Source: Acidimicrobiia bacterium
GTDB taxonomy: Bacteria > Actinomycetota > Acidimicrobiia > Acidimicrobiales > Poriferisodalaceae
Reading direction: 5' to 3'
Assembly: GCA_026983855.1 (NCBI GenBank)
Contig: JALSTE010000655.1
Location: forward strand, 1-8,296
DNA length: 8,296 bases
Shown here: positions 6,084 through 8,296 of the stretch, piece after piece
Layout of the letters: every line of letters begins with the position of its first letter
Position numbering within the stretch: the stretch's first letter is position 1
Translations under genes and position numbers: made by a program
The notes under the pieces: model-generated
The model's database searches: none
What the model was told of the DNA's origin: nothing
Seen by the model: only the letters and a program-made list of their open reading frames with translations

Positions 6084-6802
6084 TGGCCGCCGAGTCCGCC
6101 GGCGACGAGGAGACCCCAGTCGTCGCTCCCGATGAGATTCGTGAGGGCCTCGTGGCCGAACTGACCACCATCCTGGGGGATGGTTTGGTCGAGAGCCACA
6201 TCGAGCCCGGGACCGACGTCTGGGTTCGGATTGCCCCCGATCGTTGGCAGGATGCGGCTCGGGCCGTGAAGTCCATGGGCCTGAACTACTTCTCCTTCCT
6301 GTCGGTCATCGACTGGATGGAAGCCCCCGAGGGACGCTCGGAAAACACCGAGTTGGACGAGACGGAACAGACGGACGAGACCCCCGTGGAGGACGCCGCG
6401 GTGCTCGACCACGGACACGCCGGGGGTTCCACCCGCCTGCAGGTCTTCGCCCGGGTCGAGTCACCCACCCGTCACGTGGGGATGACGCTCAAGGCCGATC
6501 TGGCCGATACCGACCCCCGTATCGGTACCTGGTCCGATGTCTTCCCTGGCGCGGACTGGCACGAGAGGGAGGCGTGGGAGATGTTCGGGGCCCACTTCGA
6601 CGGTCACCCGGGTCTGCGCAACCTCTATCTGCCCTCAGGGTTCCAGGGCCGTCCATTGCGCAAGGACTTCCCCCTGCTGGCCCGCCAGGTGAAACCATGG
6701 CCCGGAGTGGTGGACATCGAGGAGATCCCCCCCGAACTCGAGGCCGAGCTGGAGGCCCAGGTGATGGCCGCATTCGAATCCGAACAGGGCGAGGGCTCAT
6801 GA
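6083..6802 (+). CDS. nuoC: NADH-quinone oxidoreductase subunit C
   Basis: NuoC (30-kDa subunit homologue) is a cofactor-free peripheral-arm subunit packed against NuoD. The 239-residue protein has the N-terminal fold with GLNYFSFLSVIDW (66-78), then FARVES (122-127). The family signature WHEREAWEMFGAHFDGHP (159-176) and PLRKDFPL (191-198) follow, and the C-terminus is acidic. Between residues about 81 and 117 there is a Glu/Asp/Thr-rich insertion that breaks the usual short loop after 'DW' and contains a DET-x3-DET repeat. GTG at 6083 is the only start codon between the nuoB stop and the conserved region in this frame. GAGG at 6068-6071 is a distant, weak ribosome binding site (11-base spacer). 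The gene ends in an ATGA overlap with nuoD. Confidence 0.95.
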   Translation: MAAESAGDEETPVVAPDEIREGLVAELTTILGDGLVESHIEPGTDVWVRIAPDRWQDAARAVKSMGLNYFSFLSVIDWMEAPEGRSENTELDETEQTDETPVEDAAVLDHGHAGGSTRLQVFARVESPTRHVGMTLKADLADTDPRIGTWSDVFPGADWHEREAWEMFGAHFDGHPGLRNLYLPSGFQGRPLRKDFPLLARQVKPWPGVVDIEEIPPELEAELEAQVMAAFESEQGEGS

Positions 6803-7971
6803 CCGCCACCTCCGATCCCCGCCAGTTGAGCTACATCGCCCACCAGGCGGCCGACGCCCGGGTCAACGTCGAACTCCACACCGGCGACATGACCCTGAAC
6901 ATCGGGCCCCAGCATCCCGCCACCCACGGGACCCTGAGGATCGCCACCGAGCTGGACGGTGAGGTCGTGGTCCGGGCCGAACCCATCCCCGGTTACATGC
7001 ACCGGGGATATGAGAAGCTCACCGAGGTTCGCACCTATCCCCAGGTCACCACCCTGATCAACCGCATCGACTGGGTGGGCTCCTTCGCCAATGAGGTCCC
7101 GTTCATCCTGGCCGCCGAGCGGCTCATGGGGGTCGAGGCGCCACCCCGGGCCCAGTGGATCCGGACCATCCTCTTCGAGCTCAGTCGCATCGCCAACATC
7201 TCGCTGTTTCTCGGCGACATGGGGGTGCAGCTCGGAGCCATCACCCCGGTTTTCTACGCCTTCCGGGATCGGGAGCGGGTGCTGAACCAGATCGAGGCCG
7301 CCACCGGCGGTCGCTTCCACCCGAACTTCGACCGTATCGGGGGATTGAAGGACGATCTCCCCAAGGGCTGGATCGCCGAGACCCGCGACGCCATGGCCAA
7401 GATGAGGGACTTCTGCGACGAGATGGAAGGCCTCCTGATGGGCAATGAGGTCTTCGAGGCCCGCTGCCGGGGAGTGGGCGTGATTCCCGAGGAGGTGGCC
7501 CTGGGCTACGGGCTCAGCGGGGCGAACCTGAGGGCCTCGGGGGTGGACTGGGATCTGCGCCGGGACCGTAACCCCGGTCTGGCCTGGGACCAGGTCGAGT
7601 GGAAGGTGTGGACCCATCCCGACGGGGACTCCTTCGCCCGCTACTGGGTGAGACTCCAGGAGACGCGGGAGGCCACGCTGATCGTCGACCGCCTGCTCGA
7701 CTCCCTGCCCTCGGGACCGATCATGGCCAAGGTTCCCCGCATCATCAAGGTGCCCGAGGGTGAGGCCTACGTGTCCACGGAGAATCCACTGGGGGAGATG
7801 GGCTATTACATAGTCTCCAAGGGGGACCTCGGACCCTTCCGGGTGAAGATCCGGACCCCCTCTTTCAACAACATCTCGATCGTGCCCTGGATCATGAAGG
7901 GGGTCTACGTCCCCGACGTGATCACCATCCTGGGTTCGCTCTACTTCATCCTCGGGGACATAGACCGGTGA
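6799..7971 (+). CDS. nuoD: NADH-quinone oxidoreductase subunit D (quinone-site subunit)
   Basis: NuoD (49-kDa subunit homologue) forms the quinone-reduction pocket with NuoB. The 390 residues are close to the length of separate NuoD proteins. Conserved blocks are NIGPQHPATHGTLRI (34-48), GYMHRGYEKLTEVRTYPQV (65-83), NRIDWVGSFANEVPF (88-102), ERLMGVEAPPRAQWIR (107-122), FHPNFDRIGGLKDDLP (173-188), RGVGVIPEEVALGYGLSG (224-241), GEMGYYIVSKGDLGPFRVK (332-350) and the C-terminal GDIDR. His43 corresponds to Thermus Nqo4 His38. Trp92 stands where Thermus has Tyr87, Gln144 where it has Asp139, and Tyr382 where it has Asp401, by alignment from memory. The GYMHRG and DW features recall NuoD of E/F/G-less actinobacterial clusters. 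GAGGG at 6791-6795 precedes the ATG, which overlaps the nuoC stop. nuoE, F and G do not follow. Confidence 0.97.
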   Translation: MTATSDPRQLSYIAHQAADARVNVELHTGDMTLNIGPQHPATHGTLRIATELDGEVVVRAEPIPGYMHRGYEKLTEVRTYPQVTTLINRIDWVGSFANEVPFILAAERLMGVEAPPRAQWIRTILFELSRIANISLFLGDMGVQLGAITPVFYAFRDRERVLNQIEAATGGRFHPNFDRIGGLKDDLPKGWIAETRDAMAKMRDFCDEMEGLLMGNEVFEARCRGVGVIPEEVALGYGLSGANLRASGVDWDLRRDRNPGLAWDQVEWKVWTHPDGDSFARYWVRLQETREATLIVDRLLDSLPSGPIMAKVPRIIKVPEGEAYVSTENPLGEMGYYIVSKGDLGPFRVKIRTPSFNNISIVPWIMKGVYVPDVITILGSLYFILGDIDR

Positions 7972-8073
7972 TGTTCGGGTCCGCGAAGCGCCAGGAGAGT
8001 GCGATCAAAGCGACATTCGAGGGAACGGACCGGTGATGCTCGGGCTCGTCTACTGGCAGGAGACCGCGATCAA
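7951..8073. repeat. Degenerate 65-base tandem duplication across the nuoD-nuoH junction
   Basis: Bases 7951-8008 align without gaps to 8016-8073 at a fixed offset of 65. By eye, 41 of 58 positions match. The best blocks are 7963-7983 (18 of 21) and 7992-8008 (15 of 17). Each copy contains the end of a frame (…GAC CGG TGA), the TGATG stop/start overlap, and a nuoH-like start: MFGSAKRQESAIK in copy 1 and MLGLVYWQETAIK in copy 2. Copy 2 leads into the real nuoH. Copy 1 keeps nuoD intact and leaves a mini-ORF behind. Its divergence shows the duplication is not recent. Confidence 0.75.
7971..8036 (+). other. 21-codon mini-ORF, relic of a duplicated nuoH start
   Basis: ATG at 7971 overlaps the nuoD stop (TGATG), and the frame runs 21 codons to TGA at 8034-8036, which overlaps the nuoH ATG in the same way. 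Its first 13 residues (MFGSAKRQESAIK) match the start of NuoH (MLGLVYWQETAIK) at 8 positions. Its last residues (TDR) echo the NuoD C-terminus (IDR). It is best explained as a relic of a tandem duplication, lacking the hydrophobic helix of NuoH. It may still be translated and pass ribosomes from nuoD to nuoH. No independent function is claimed. Confidence 0.4.
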
Positions 8074-8296
8074 GCTCGGGGTGATCATGGGGGTCGTCCC
8101 CGTGACCTCGTTGATCCTCGTCTACGTGTTCCTGTTCAAGATGATGTCGTACATGCAGAGCCGGTTGGGCCCCATGGAGACCGGCCCCCACGGCACCCTG
8201 CAGATCATCGCCGAGGCCATCAAGTTCCTCCAGAAGGAGGACATCTCCCCCAAGAACGCCGACAAGCACGTGTTCGTGATGGCCCCCGTGGTGGTC
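8036..8296 (+). CDS. nuoH: NADH-quinone oxidoreductase subunit H, N-terminal part (3' end outside window)
   Basis: The first 87 codons of NuoH (ND1 homologue), the membrane subunit forming the entrance of the quinone channel; full proteins are usually over 300 residues. Helix 1 covers about 14-36. It is followed by the conserved segment SRLGPMETGPHGTLQIIAEA (42-61) and IKFLQKEDISPKNADKHVF (62-80), matching the NuoH first loop pattern R-x-GP-x3-GP-x-G-x-LQ-x2-A…K…KED…P…AD. The segment ends in MAPVVV at the start of helix 2. ATG at 8036 is chosen because homology begins there and it overlaps the stop of the upstream mini-ORF (TGATG). GAGGGA at 8019-8024 is a possible ribosome binding site with a long 11-base spacer. 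The frame is open to the window edge. Its position directly after nuoD shows that nuoE, F and G are not inserted here. Confidence 0.95.
   Translation, partial: MLGLVYWQETAIKLGVIMGVVPVTSLILVYVFLFKMMSYMQSRLGPMETGPHGTLQIIAEAIKFLQKEDISPKNADKHVFVMAPVVV

Noticed and set aside
6244..6798. Upstream extension of the nuoD frame within nuoC
   Set aside because: The extra 185 residues show no NuoD similarity and overlap conserved NuoC sequence. The ATG at 6799 with GAGGG and the ATGA overlap is the real start.

Overview
The window carries genes for the membrane and connecting arms of a bacterial respiratory complex I (NADH-quinone oxidoreductase, Nuo type). All of them are on the + strand. GC content is high, all eight complete genes end in TGA, GTG and TTG starts occur, and the proteins read like actinobacterial Nuo subunits. 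A high-GC actinobacterium, perhaps related to Acidimicrobiia, is the likeliest source, but the genus is not recognisable from this sequence.

Layout. Positions 1-3866 hold the end of nuoL, then complete nuoM and nuoN, joined by ATGA stop/start overlaps. These encode the three large antiporter-like proton-pumping subunits. A 93-base gap with a 14-base palindrome follows, then an EamA/DMT-type ten-helix transporter gene (3960-4871) that does not belong to complex I. Positions 4872-5070 (199 bases) contain no convincing gene. They hold two near-identical 35-base tandem repeats with a possible decayed third, a long hairpin with a 9-base duplication in its loop, and a possible promoter lying directly against the nuoA start. 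A second Nuo block then runs nuoA, nuoB, nuoC, nuoD and the first 87 codons of nuoH. The nuoE, nuoF and nuoG genes (NADH-oxidising module) are absent between nuoD and nuoH, where the canonical operon places them.

How the genes work together. NuoB (carries cluster N2), NuoC and NuoD form the quinone-reducing connecting module. NuoA and NuoH join it to the membrane arm, and NuoL, NuoM and NuoN pump protons. The gene order resembles 11-subunit complex I clusters that lack E/F/G, but the missing genes could lie elsewhere in the genome. By alignment from memory, NuoD keeps the quinone-site His but differs from Thermus at several other canonical quinone-site positions.

Most unusual structure. The nuoD-nuoH junction carries an ungapped, degenerate 65-base tandem duplication. 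It leaves a ghost copy of the start of nuoH as a 21-codon mini-ORF ending in the real nuoH start (TGATG). The nuoA-nuoB and nuoB-nuoC gaps also contain short frames whose stop overlaps the next start by one base. All three long junctions in the A-B-C-D-H block may therefore use termination-reinitiation. No tRNA, rRNA, CRISPR array or insertion sequence was seen.
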